Source: Halobacteriales archaeon YIM A00013 (lineage in GTDB: Archaea > Halobacteriota > Halobacteria > Halobacteriales > Haloarculaceae). From it: a stretch of DNA of 64,000 nt. Location of the stretch: the NCBI GenBank assembly GCA_025041195.1, contig JAKCFM010000001.1, positions 2,604,001 to 2,668,000 of the forward strand, given 5' to 3'. Below are positions 34,399-43,467 of this stretch, piece after piece (the first letter of the stretch is position 1; each line of letters starts with the position of its first letter). Both the position numbers and the translations under genes were made by a program. Below the pieces are notes generated by a model, which was given only the letters and a program-made list of their open reading frames with translations, made no database searches and had not been told where the DNA came from.

Positions 34399-35484
34399 AT
34401 GAGCAAACGCACGATCCGGCTTGCGACGCGGGGGTCGTCGCTTGCCCGTCGGCAGGCGGCGACGGTCAAATCCGCCCTCGAAAATCGCCGCCGGTCGGTC
34501 GAGCTCGTCACGGTTGAGACCCGTGGCGATCAGCTCCAGGACGAGCTGATTCACCGGCTCGGTCGAACCGGCGCGTTCGTCAGAAGCCTCGATGAGAAGG
34601 TGATGGCTGGCGAACTCGATGGCGCGATCCACTCGATGAAGGACATGCCAACCGAGATGCCATCCGAACTGGTGGTTGCTGGACTCCCAGAACGGGCGTC
34701 GCCCAACGACATGTTGCTCACCCCCGAGGGGCGCACGCTGGATGATCTGCCACATAACGCCGTGGTTGGAACCTCAAGTCTCCGACGGAAGGCACAGCTG
34801 CTCGCCGAACGACCGGACCTGGAGGTAACGCCACTGCGTGGCAACGTTGACACCCGTATCGAGAAACTCCTGGCCCCAACACTGCAGCGCGAACACGAAC
34901 GGCGGCTCTCGAGTGACGATGACGATGACGAGATCGATCTCGACGACGAGAGCCAGGACTGGTTCGACTCGCTCGCTGAGATCGAACGCCGGGCACTCGA
35001 ACGAACCGTTGACACCGAATACGACGCCATCGTGCTCGCTGCCGCTGGGTTGGAACGCTCGGGGCTGGCACCCGACGTCCCGACCCAGCCGCTCGATCCA
35101 ACGACGTTCGTTCCCGCGCCCGCACAGGGGACAATTGCCGTGACGGCGCTCTCAGAGAACGAACCGATGATCAGACAATCGATCGATCACCCGCCAACGC
35201 GTGTGACGGCGAGCGTTGAGCGGACCATTCTCGGGGGGCTCGGTGGCGGCTGTGTCGCTCCAATCGGCGTGTTCGCTCGCCTCCGTGGCGAATACGTCAA
35301 CACGGTCGTTCGCGTGCTCAGTCAGGACGGCAGCGAGACAATCGAGGAAACGCGCGATATTCCGGTCGTGAACCACCTTGAGAACGCACAAGAGTTCGCC
35401 AGCGAACTGCGCGATGCGGGCGGCGCAGAGCTCATCGAACGCGCCACCAGAGAAACACCAACCTCCCCATCCAGACAGGAATGA
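34399..35484 (+). CDS. hemC: Porphobilinogen deaminase (hydroxymethylbilane synthase)
   Basis: HemC polymerises four porphobilinogens. The 361-residue protein shows IRLATRGSSLARRQAATVKS, the substrate loop GAFVRSLDEKVMAGELDGAI, HSMKDMPTEMP, GTSSLRRKAQLLAERP and the cofactor-cysteine region GGLGGGCVAPIGVFARL. A highly acidic insert (SSDDDDDEIDLDDESQDWFD) lies between domains 1 and 2 at about residues 168-187, probably a salt-adapted loop. The ATG at 34399 is favoured over a GTG four codons earlier. Its stop overlaps cobA by four bases. Confidence 0.95.
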   Translation: MSKRTIRLATRGSSLARRQAATVKSALENRRRSVELVTVETRGDQLQDELIHRLGRTGAFVRSLDEKVMAGELDGAIHSMKDMPTEMPSELVVAGLPERASPNDMLLTPEGRTLDDLPHNAVVGTSSLRRKAQLLAERPDLEVTPLRGNVDTRIEKLLAPTLQREHERRLSSDDDDDEIDLDDESQDWFDSLAEIERRALERTVDTEYDAIVLAAAGLERSGLAPDVPTQPLDPTTFVPAPAQGTIAVTALSENEPMIRQSIDHPPTRVTASVERTILGGLGGGCVAPIGVFARLRGEYVNTVVRVLSQDGSETIEETRDIPVVNHLENAQEFASELRDAGGAELIERATRETPTSPSRQE

Positions 35485-36281
35485 CGACGACTGACGATAC
35501 CGTTGGTCGGGTGTATCTCGTCGGGAGTGGCCCCGGCGATCCCGACCTTCTGACGGTCAAAGCGCACCGATTGCTCGAAACGGCCGACGTGATCCTCCAC
35601 GATAAACTTCCAGGGCCGGCAATTCTGTCGTCGCTCCCCGACGATCGAACCGAGGATGTTGGCAAACGCGCCGGTGGCGACCGGACGCGCCAGGAGTACA
35701 CCAACGACCGCCTCGTCGAGCTAGCACGCGAGGGAAACGACGTTGTCCGGCTGAAAGGCGGCGATCCGTTCGTGTTCGGCCGCGGCGGCGAAGAGGCCAC
35801 CCATCTCGCGGAGAACGAGATCCCGTTCACGGTGGTTCCGGGCGTTAGCTCCGCTATCGCCGGTCCCGGCGTGTTTGGTATTCCGCTCACCCACCGCGAA
35901 CACGCATCGAGCGTGACGTTCGTCACCGGACATGAGGATCCAACGAAAGCCGAGTCGGCGATCGATTGGAACGCACTCGCGGCTACTGGTGGCACGCTCG
36001 TCGTGCTCATGGGTGTCGGCAAGCTCGGTGACTACACTGGGGCACTGCTTGCGGCCGATATGGATCCGGACACCCCCCTGGCACTCATAGAGCGGGCCAC
36101 CTGGCCTGATGAACGAATCGCCACAGGAACGCTCTCAACTGCCGTTGCAACCCGCGATCAAGCGGGGATCGAGCCCCCAGCAATCACGATTATTGGCCCG
36201 GTCGCACAGACACGAGAATCGGTCGCAGAGTGGCTGGTTCGCGACGCTCCTGCAACAGCAATTGGTGAGGTAAATCGATGA
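35481..36281 (+). CDS. cobA: Uroporphyrinogen-III C-methyltransferase
   Basis: This SAM-dependent enzyme makes precorrin-2, the branch point to sirohaem, cobalamin and, in archaea, the alternative haem route. The 266-residue protein has VGSGPGDPDLLTVKAHRLLE at the start, VVRLKGGDPFVFGRGGEEAT, VVPGVSSAIAGPGVFGIPLT and LVVLMGVGKL. Four-base overlaps with both hemC and hemD show a single operon hemC-cobA-hemD. Confidence 0.95.
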   Translation: MTTTDDTVGRVYLVGSGPGDPDLLTVKAHRLLETADVILHDKLPGPAILSSLPDDRTEDVGKRAGGDRTRQEYTNDRLVELAREGNDVVRLKGGDPFVFGRGGEEATHLAENEIPFTVVPGVSSAIAGPGVFGIPLTHREHASSVTFVTGHEDPTKAESAIDWNALAATGGTLVVLMGVGKLGDYTGALLAADMDPDTPLALIERATWPDERIATGTLSTAVATRDQAGIEPPAITIIGPVAQTRESVAEWLVRDAPATAIGEVNR

Positions 36282-37012
36282 CAACACCATCTATCGCCGT
36301 TTTTCGGCCCGATGACGAACGCCTCGAATCGGCCAGATCGACGCTTGACTCCCTCGGCGCTGAGACAGTTGCGGACCCGATGCTGTCAATCAACCCGACG
36401 GGCGCAACCCCCCGCGTGGATGCAGATCACACCGTGTTCACTTCCCGAACTGGTGTGGAGATCGCGGACGATGCCGACTGGTCGCCGTCAGGGTCGATCA
36501 GCGCAATCGGCGACCGGACCGCGTCACATCTCTCCGACCGGGGCTACACTGTCGATGTCGTTCCGGAAACGTTCTCCTCCGTTGGACTGATCGAGGCGCT
36601 AGCTGATCGTGTGGACGGCGTTCGTATTGATGTCGCCCGAAGCGATCACGGCTCGCCGGTGCTGCTCGACGGGCTGAACGACGCCGGTGCGTACGTCCAC
36701 GAAACTGTGCTGTATGAACTCTGCAGACCGCCGGAAGCTGGCCGATCCGTCGAACTGGCCGCCGCTGGGGCGCTCGATGGTGCGTTGTTCACGTCCTCGC
36801 TCACGGTGGAGCATTTTGTGGCCACAGCAGCTGACGATGACCGACGAACGGCGGCGATCGAGGGCCTGAACGATGCGGTCGTTGGGGCGATCGGTACCCC
36901 CACCTGTGAGACGGCCACCGAGCTCGGCATTGACGTTGGCGTCGTTCCGGAGAGGGCGACGTTCGAGGCGCTCGCAGCGGCCGTTGCTGAACGAATTTCC
37001 ACCGAGGAATAA
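36278..37012 (+). CDS. hemD: Uroporphyrinogen-III synthase
   Basis: HemD closes hydroxymethylbilane with inversion of ring D. The family is poorly conserved. The 244-residue protein has the two-domain pattern: IAVFRPDDERLESARSTLDS then HTVFTSRTGVEIADDADWSP, AIGDRTASHLSDRGYTVDVV, and in the second half GALDGALFTSSLTVEHFVAT and VGAIGTPTCETATELGIDVG. Position in the operon after cobA makes the assignment firm. Confidence 0.9.
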   Translation: MTTPSIAVFRPDDERLESARSTLDSLGAETVADPMLSINPTGATPRVDADHTVFTSRTGVEIADDADWSPSGSISAIGDRTASHLSDRGYTVDVVPETFSSVGLIEALADRVDGVRIDVARSDHGSPVLLDGLNDAGAYVHETVLYELCRPPEAGRSVELAAAGALDGALFTSSLTVEHFVATAADDDRRTAAIEGLNDAVVGAIGTPTCETATELGIDVGVVPERATFEALAAAVAERISTEE

Positions 37013-37062
37013 CGCGTGCTCCCGGCAACCATTTATGATGGATGGGGCAGAACAGATCGCGC

Positions 37063-38487
37063 ATGACTGCTGTGACTGATGCAGATTCGTTGTCGGCGCT
37101 CACCACACGAGCACAGTCGTGTGCCGAGCGGATTCGATCGTCAGAGGCGGTGTTGCTCGCATCACACATCGATGCTGATGGGCTGACGAGCGCAGCGATT
37201 GCGGCAACGGCACTCGAACGGGCCGATATCCCCTTCGAGGTTGTCTTCGAAAAGCAGCTCGACGACGCAGCGCTGGCTCGGATCGCCCAGACAACTTACG
37301 ACACCGTGTTGTTCACGGACTTTGGCAGCGGCCAGCTCGATCGGATCGCTGAGCACGAGAACGCAGACGCATTCACCCCGGTGATCTGTGATCATCACCA
37401 GCCCGCCGACGGATCGACAACGTATCACTGCAATCCGTTGCTCGAAGGAATCGATGGCGCGAGCGCGCTCTCGGGTGCGGGCGTGGCGTATCTGCTCGCA
37501 CAGGCGCTCGACGGTGGCGATCGAAACCGCGATCTGGCGGCGCTGGCAGTCGTCGGTGCGGTCGGCGACATGCAAGCCACGGACGACGGACTCGGTGGGG
37601 TAAACGCGACGATCGTCGAGGAGGGTATCGAGGCGGGCGTCCTCGAAGAGCGTCCTGATCTCTCTTTGTTCGGTCGCCAGACCCGCCCGTTGCCACAGCT
37701 GCTACAGTATTCGAGCGATGTGCATCTACCGGGGATCACCAACGATCGGCACGGAAGTATGCGGTTTTGCGATTCGCTACCGATTGATCTCAAGGCAGAT
37801 GGCGAGTGGCTCACCTGGGTGGAGCTATCGGCTGACCAACGGAAGACTGTCGTCAGCGCGCTCGTCCAGCACGCGCTCGAACGCGGTGTCACCCCCGATG
37901 CCATTGAGGATCTCGTCGGCACCACGTACACGCTGGTGTCTGAACCCGAAGGCACCGAGCTGCGGGATGCAAGCGAGTTTTCGACGCTTCTCAATGCCAC
38001 GGCCAGATACGAGCGTGCTGATGTCGGATTGGCCGTCTGTCTTGGCAACCGGGATGGTGCGCTCGATCGGGCCCAATCGCTGCTCGCTACGCATCGGCGG
38101 AATCTCTCCTCGGGTATCGAGTGGGTGCAGAACAACGGCGTCACACGCTGTGAACGGCTACAATGGTTCGATGCTGGCGACGAGATCCGTGAGACGATCG
38201 TCGGCATCGTCGCCGGAATGGCGCTTGGCACGGCAAACATCGATCGTGATCGGCCGATAGTCGGCTTTGCAGAGAAAACGGCAACCGAGAGCAAGGTGTC
38301 AGCGCGAGGAACTGGTCGGCTGGTGGCACAGGGGCTCGATCTCTCGACCGTGATGGGCGAAGCCTCGCGTGCGGTCGGTGGCGACGGCGGCGGCCACGAT
38401 ATCGCGGCAGGAGCAACTATTCCGTCCGATCAGCGCGATGCGTTTATAGAATATGCCGATGAGCTCGTCGTCAAACAGCTTGCGTGA
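37063..38487 (+). CDS. DHH-family single-strand exonuclease (RecJ/GAN-like)
   Basis: The 474-residue protein has the DHH phosphoesterase motifs LLASHIDADGLTSAAIAATA, TVLFTDFGSGQLDRI and VICDHHQPADGSTTYHCNPL, then the domain-linker GAGVAYLLAQAL and the DHHA1-type end GEASRAVGGDGGGHDIAAGA. Archaeal RecJ-like proteins are 5' or 3' exonucleases that work in repair and with the replication complex (GAN). The ATG at 37063 begins seven codons after the longest frame start. It follows hemD by 50 bases. Confidence 0.9.
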   Translation: MTAVTDADSLSALTTRAQSCAERIRSSEAVLLASHIDADGLTSAAIAATALERADIPFEVVFEKQLDDAALARIAQTTYDTVLFTDFGSGQLDRIAEHENADAFTPVICDHHQPADGSTTYHCNPLLEGIDGASALSGAGVAYLLAQALDGGDRNRDLAALAVVGAVGDMQATDDGLGGVNATIVEEGIEAGVLEERPDLSLFGRQTRPLPQLLQYSSDVHLPGITNDRHGSMRFCDSLPIDLKADGEWLTWVELSADQRKTVVSALVQHALERGVTPDAIEDLVGTTYTLVSEPEGTELRDASEFSTLLNATARYERADVGLAVCLGNRDGALDRAQSLLATHRRNLSSGIEWVQNNGVTRCERLQWFDAGDEIRETIVGIVAGMALGTANIDRDRPIVGFAEKTATESKVSARGTGRLVAQGLDLSTVMGEASRAVGGDGGGHDIAAGATIPSDQRDAFIEYADELVVKQLA

Positions 38488-38492
38488 GTGGC

Positions 38493-40169
38493 CTACCGTT
38501 CGATCTGGACGGCTCCGGCCGGCACGTGAAGACGAATGCGCTCAGTTTTTGCAGGATTGTCAGCATCGTGCTTATCGACGCTGTAAACGGTGTACGAACA
38601 CTCGTTAGGGGTGAATTCGACGACAGCGTAGCCCCAGATCGAGGAGTCGAAAAATTCGACGTGTGGATTCGCCAGTTTCACGGCTGGTTCTGAGATGTCG
38701 CTGGCCGTGAGCCCGTCGTGGGATGGAACCATCTCGGAGAGATTTTTCGAGGTGATTGCGGGCGCGACGAACTCCACACCAACGGGCGTCCGATCTTCGT
38801 AGAAGTCATCGCCGCGCTGTTGAACCCCCGCCATTGCCGTGTGGATGTCGCCGGTGAGCGTCACCAGATTCTCCACATCTGCAAACGCGGTGGTGAGAAT
38901 ATCGCGCTCGTGTTGGAAGCCGTCCCAGGCATCGCCGTTTAACACCGACCCGATGTCGGTGGGCCCAAGCGTCAACGGCATCGAGAGCACTTCGTTGGCC
39001 CAGACCGTCCAGGTTGCGGTATCTTCTGTGATCGTATTCAGAAACCACGACCGCTGGTCATCTCCCAGCATCGACCGACCCGGGGTATCGCTCTCACCAA
39101 CTCCTGGTGGTGGATCCCGATACAGCCGCTCGTCAGTGAGTACGAGCGTCGCGAGCGATCCGAACGAGAGCGTGTGTTGTAGCCGGAAGGCGTCCTGAAG
39201 ATCTTGCTGTGTGGGATTTGGCTCGTAATACACTCGGACTGGGAACATTTCGATCCAGGCCTGGATTCCGTCGGCCGTAATCTGCGTTGCGGCGTCGGGC
39301 TGCATTCCCTGCGGGTGATCTGGCAGCCGTGGACTGTCCGTGCTGTCGTCCCAGTAGCGGTCGTTGGCGATCTCGTGGTCGTCCCAGCAGGCGATCAGGG
39401 TGTGCTGTTCGAGTGCCCGCTGGAGATGGCGATCCGAACGGTACTGCCGGTAGAGATAGCGAAAATCTGCAAGCGTGTGCGCCACATCGTTGCCGCTGGG
39501 CAATGAAAGCGCTCGATCATCGAACTCACTACCGGCAAACCGGCCATCGGCAGCCTCGTAGATGAAATCACCCAGATGGAGCAGAAAGTCCACGTCTTCT
39601 GCGGCGATCTGGCTGAACGCACCGAAATAGCCGTTCTGGTAGTCCTGACAGGTGGCGATCGCAAACGAGAGCCGCTCAATCTGGGCATCGGTGGCTGGGA
39701 GCGTTCGACACCGTCCGGTATTGCTTGCGACGCCGTCGGCGACGAACCGGTAGGCGTACTCCGTGTTCGACGCGAGCGCACCAGTGCAGTCGACCGTGAT
39801 CGTGTGGTCGGTTGCTGGTCCGATTTCTGTGGCTGGAATCGATCGTTCGTAGGTCACCTCCTCGAACGATGGCGTTGGTGCGATCTGCAGAACCACTGGT
39901 CCGCCAGCGTACTGAGTCGGATTGAGTCGCGTCCAGCAGAGCACCCCAGACGGCGTTGGCCCGCCGCTGGCAACCGATTGTGGAAAGAGGGACTCGCTCG
40001 TGGCAGTTGCAGACACTGATGCTGGACTCTGGGTTGGTTCGGTCGCTGTCGGCGTCGCAACACCACGGTCGGCGAGAATTGAGCCAATCGATCCTGCAGC
40101 CAACAATGATGTCGTCCCGGAGAGAAGTGTTCGCCGATCGAGAGTTTCACCAGAAGTATCACTTTTCAT
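38493..40169 (-). CDS. phoD: PhoD-type alkaline phosphatase, Tat-exported
   Basis: The 558-residue protein begins with a twin-arginine signal (DRRTLLSGTTSLLAAGS) and carries PhoD motifs LLHLGDFIYEAADGRFAG, IACWDDHEIANDRYWDD and VTLTGDIHTAMAGV, the Asp/His ligands of its metal site. PhoD enzymes cleave phosphomonoesters and diesters outside the cell and are usually induced by phosphate shortage. The pst importer lies about 2 kb away on the other strand, which fits a phosphate-acquisition neighbourhood. Confidence 0.92.
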   Translation of the reverse strand: MKSDTSGETLDRRTLLSGTTSLLAAGSIGSILADRGVATPTATEPTQSPASVSATATSESLFPQSVASGGPTPSGVLCWTRLNPTQYAGGPVVLQIAPTPSFEEVTYERSIPATEIGPATDHTITVDCTGALASNTEYAYRFVADGVASNTGRCRTLPATDAQIERLSFAIATCQDYQNGYFGAFSQIAAEDVDFLLHLGDFIYEAADGRFAGSEFDDRALSLPSGNDVAHTLADFRYLYRQYRSDRHLQRALEQHTLIACWDDHEIANDRYWDDSTDSPRLPDHPQGMQPDAATQITADGIQAWIEMFPVRVYYEPNPTQQDLQDAFRLQHTLSFGSLATLVLTDERLYRDPPPGVGESDTPGRSMLGDDQRSWFLNTITEDTATWTVWANEVLSMPLTLGPTDIGSVLNGDAWDGFQHERDILTTAFADVENLVTLTGDIHTAMAGVQQRGDDFYEDRTPVGVEFVAPAITSKNLSEMVPSHDGLTASDISEPAVKLANPHVEFFDSSIWGYAVVEFTPNECSYTVYSVDKHDADNPAKTERIRLHVPAGAVQIER

Positions 40170-40379
40170 AGCTGTCTGGCGGCGGTTCGACGGACCAGTT
40201 GAAAAAAGGTGATGAGTTCATCATCCTTTTATAGATAATTGATATGTTGTCCCCAATAACCCATCCAAGATGTGTAATGTAGAAATATAGGATATATGGT
40301 GTATAGGTTCGGAACCACGAGATATATTCCGAGCCTTGTGATGGAGTGTTTTGGTCAACCGCTTTGTTTCACATTCCGA

Positions 40380-41009
40380 TCACGTCGGCCGACGCTCCAG
40401 AGCGAGTTTCACACCGAATCCGAGAAGCACGCTTCCACTCACAGCACGCAGGGTGGTTTTCACGAATTCGTTTTTCGTAATCACTCGTCTCGCGTTCGCT
40501 GAGAAAATCGCCAGGAGTGCCTGATACACGAAGCCAAGCGTGGCAAACATGAATCCCAGTGTGAGAATCTGCACGGGAACGTTTCCGTCAGTTCGAACGA
40601 ACTGCGGCAGAAAAGCGAGGAAAAACAGGGCCACCTTCGGATTCAAGACGTTGATTAACAGCGCACTGCGAAACGATTGGCTGGGTGTGTATCCAGCACG
40701 TTCTGGTGTGAGGTCGAACTGTTCATCACTTCGCAGTGTTTGGACACCAGTGTACATCAGGTAGCCTGCTCCCACGAATTTTACCAGGGCGAATGCGAGT
40801 GCCGATTGTTGTAAGAGTGCTGAAAGGCCAACAACGGCCCCAACGGTGTGTACGATACTCCCACTCGAAGTGCCAAGAGCGGCCATAACGCCGGCAGATG
40901 GGCCGTCACTGATGGCTCGAGTCAGCGTGAATATGCTATCTGGTCCCGGTGAGATGATGAGCACGAATGCAGCCGGAATGAACGCGAGCAAGACACTCAC
41001 TGTGAGCAT
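40380..41009 (-). CDS. LysE-family amino acid exporter
   Basis: The 209-residue membrane protein has about six hydrophobic segments and the LysE/RhtB signature SPGPDSIFTLTRAISDGPSA near residue 21, then GAGYLMYTGVQTLRSDE and LLINVLNPKVALFFLAFLPQ. It should export amino acids or similar solutes. The Bat-type regulator gene at 41085 lies just upstream on the same strand and may control it. Substrate is unknown. Confidence 0.92.
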   Translation of the reverse strand: MLTVSVLLAFIPAAFVLIISPGPDSIFTLTRAISDGPSAGVMAALGTSSGSIVHTVGAVVGLSALLQQSALAFALVKFVGAGYLMYTGVQTLRSDEQFDLTPERAGYTPSQSFRSALLINVLNPKVALFFLAFLPQFVRTDGNVPVQILTLGFMFATLGFVYQALLAIFSANARRVITKNEFVKTTLRAVSGSVLLGFGVKLALERRPT

Positions 41010-41084
41010 AGCTACCGATCGAAGTCCATCTGGATATCATCTTTGATCCGGTGCCGTGTTCGCTCTTGCCTTTCAGTGGCGCTA

Positions 41085-41768
41085 TCATAGCGCTACGGAC
41101 CGAATGATCTTCGCTTCTGCTCGTCTGAGATGGTCACCAACCGTGCTTCGAGAGATGTCCAGCGTTGTCGCCAGCTCTCGTTGTGTTGTTTGTCGGGGAA
41201 TTTCGTAGTAGCCTGCAGCGATTGCGGTCTCAAGAACCTCGTGTTGACGAGTGGTGAGCGACGCAGCTACGGTCTCTGGTTGGTATGTTCCAGTCCGTTC
41301 GAGAACGAGCGCAATCGTGTCTGGCATGCCCGCAATCAGCTCCTGGAGAGCTGGCTCCTCACCTACGACCGTGATCCGAAGGCCCGAAGCTGTCTCTTCG
41401 ATCGGCCAGTTGATGCTTACTGGTTGGTCATCGAGGAGTTCGAGCACGGCCGCTTCGAGGGCCGTTGGTTCGTACCGGACGAACGCGAGCCAGGACTCAC
41501 CGCCCGTCACGGCACTGGAAATAATACGAGGACACTCGGCTTCGATCTCTGCAAGTCCCCCGCAGTCGCCCCGAAACCGTGCAACGCCAACAACAGTCCC
41601 GTCTGCCAGCCGATTGAGATACTGAATCGCCACCTGTGTTGCGATGCGCTCGCCATCGAACCGAATCTCTCGCAGATCCTGTGAATCCCTCCGTAACTGC
41701 CCATCAGCTTGCGATCGGTCGGCCATCGCAGGACGGAGGATGATGGTAGCGTATCGAAGTGCTGTCAC
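41085..41768 (-). CDS. Bat-type HTH transcription regulator
   Basis: The 227-residue protein ends in a bacterio-opsin-activator HTH (PF04967-like): TTRQHEVLETAIAAGYYEIP then REQL-like TQRELATTLDISRSTVGDHL. The N-terminal part (LRYATIILRPA, then FRGDCGGLAEIEAEC) resembles the sensor half of this haloarchaeal family. A GTG start at 41768 was chosen because it precedes the conserved RYATIIL; the frame is open to an ATG at 41879. It ends 75 bases upstream of lysE on the same strand and probably controls it. The ligand is unknown. Confidence 0.82.
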   Translation of the reverse strand: MTALRYATIILRPAMADRSQADGQLRRDSQDLREIRFDGERIATQVAIQYLNRLADGTVVGVARFRGDCGGLAEIEAECPRIISSAVTGGESWLAFVRYEPTALEAAVLELLDDQPVSINWPIEETASGLRITVVGEEPALQELIAGMPDTIALVLERTGTYQPETVAASLTTRQHEVLETAIAAGYYEIPRQTTQRELATTLDISRSTVGDHLRRAEAKIIRSVAL

Positions 41769-41877
41769 TGCACACTCCGATGGGGATTCGCACCAGCGGT
41801 GCACAAACCGGTGGAATTCTGGCCGGTTGAAATCATTCATCACCGGAAAGAACTCAACCGCAATAAAGGTGGGGTGC

Positions 41878-42174
41878 ATGCGCGCCGTAACTGCCAGTGC
41901 GGTGGCGCTCGCACTCCGTTTGATGGCAATTCAATCGTTCACCCCTCGGCGAGTGCTCGCGGCGATAGCGATGCTTCTCGGAACGAGTATCGTGTGTCTC
42001 GGCATCCTGTGGTTCGTTCAAGGCCTTGGGATCGTCCAGATTGAGCCACTTCTGTGCGTTTCAAACTGTGAGCCGATTTCTGATCCGTCGATGACGTGGA
42101 CGGTCGTTGGGGTGGTAACAACAGTCCTCGGAATCGTCCTCGTTCGCTTTGGATTCCGTCACAGACGGACGTGA
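41878..42174 (+). CDS. Small membrane protein
   Basis: This is a 98-residue ORF with two strong hydrophobic segments (AAIAMLLGTSIVCLGILWFV and WTVVGVVTTVLGIVLVRFGF) joined by a loop with two Cys (PLLCVSNCEPIS), ending in basic residues. The ATG at 41878 and one 15 codons later are both possible. It is divergent from the Bat-type regulator. No family was recognised. Confidence 0.5.
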   Translation: MRAVTASAVALALRLMAIQSFTPRRVLAAIAMLLGTSIVCLGILWFVQGLGIVQIEPLLCVSNCEPISDPSMTWTVVGVVTTVLGIVLVRFGFRHRRT

Positions 42175-42378
42175 CGAATCGACTGCCCCGGATTCACGGC
42201 CGTGAATACGCTCCAGTGGTGGTAGCAACGCAATCAGAGTGAATGCGGCTCTGTCTATTCATGAGTGCTATATAGATCTCTGATCAAAACGATCTCTCTG
42301 TATCGCTCTGGATACCATCGGACGGAACTATATTGCTCATACCAAGCTTCATAGTGGTAATCTGCACTGTTTGAACTG

Positions 42379-43419
42379 ATGGCACACGACCGAGCAGGCC
42401 TGCCGTTGGGGGTATCACGACGTGAGTTCCTGGTGGCGTCCGGAACTGCAGGTATACTAACACTCGCTGGCTGTACGGCGGACTCGAACAGCGGTGGAGA
42501 CACCGAGAACGGTGACGAGACTGGGTCGGGTGGTAGTGGCGAAGCGTCTGGAGAGATTCGGATATCAGGGAGCAGCACCGTCTATCCAATTGCACAGGAG
42601 ATCAGCCGGCAGTTCCAGGCAGAAAACGATGCTGTTGGTTTCAATCTCACACGCGATGGGAGCTCCGGTGGGTTTGAAAACGTCTTCATCCCAGGCGACA
42701 GCGACATCAACAACGCAAGTCGGCCGATCGCACCGGAGGAAGTCGAGCAGTGTCGAGAGGCCGGCTTCGAACCGGTCGAGTTTTTCATCGCGCAGGATGC
42801 GCTGACCGTCGTCGTTAACAACGATAACGACTGGGCTGAATCGCTCTCTATCGAGACCCTGAAGAAGATTTGGTCACCCGATAGCGCTCCCGAAACGTGG
42901 GCTGATGTCAACGACGACTGGCCGGACGAACCGTTCGATCTCTACGGCGCAGCAACAACGTCGGGAACGTTCGATTACTTCACCGAGGCGGTGATCGGTG
43001 AGGAAGGAAAGATCCGTGACGATTTCGAAGGCACAGAAGAGGACGATCTCATCGCTCAGGGCGTTGCGGGCAACAAACACGCAATGGGCTATCTCCCGTT
43101 TGCCTACTACACGAACAACCCCGACAGCGTCACGGCCCTCTCGCTCAGTGATGGCGGTGGCGACCCCGTCGAACCGAGTCTCGACGGCGCACAGAGTGGT
43201 AATTACCCGCTGGCGCGTCCACTCTTTTTCTACGCCAACGCATCGAAGCTCCAGGAAAAATCTCACCTCCAGGCGTTCATCAAGTATTACATCAACCAGT
43301 CCGACGAGAGTTTCGTCGCCGAAGAGATCGGTTACGTGCCGAGCACGAAAGCAATGGTCGAAGAGAATCTCTCGAATCTAGAGGCCGGTAGCAACGGCGA
43401 GTACGAGTGGAGCGCCTGA
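42379..43419 (+). CDS. pstS: Phosphate-binding protein of the Pst importer
   Basis: The 346-residue protein has a Tat lipoprotein signal (SRREFLVASGTAGILTLAGC, lipid-bearing Cys at residue 33 or so) and a Ser/Gly/Glu linker. The phosphate-binding start is RISGSSTVYPIAQEISRQFQ, followed by GSSGGFENVFIPGDSDINNA. The Ser-rich motif binds the anion. It precedes pstC, pstA and pstB, giving a complete importer. phoU is not in the window. An intergenic stretch of about 200 bases upstream (42175-42378) probably holds the phosphate-responsive promoter, with no motif I can name. Confidence 0.95.
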   Translation: MAHDRAGLPLGVSRREFLVASGTAGILTLAGCTADSNSGGDTENGDETGSGGSGEASGEIRISGSSTVYPIAQEISRQFQAENDAVGFNLTRDGSSGGFENVFIPGDSDINNASRPIAPEEVEQCREAGFEPVEFFIAQDALTVVVNNDNDWAESLSIETLKKIWSPDSAPETWADVNDDWPDEPFDLYGAATTSGTFDYFTEAVIGEEGKIRDDFEGTEEDDLIAQGVAGNKHAMGYLPFAYYTNNPDSVTALSLSDGGGDPVEPSLDGAQSGNYPLARPLFFYANASKLQEKSHLQAFIKYYINQSDESFVAEEIGYVPSTKAMVEENLSNLEAGSNGEYEWSA

Positions 43420-43467
43420 CCAGTTAGCCCGAGAGAGCACAGGATACACATTCCATCTTCCTTTCAC

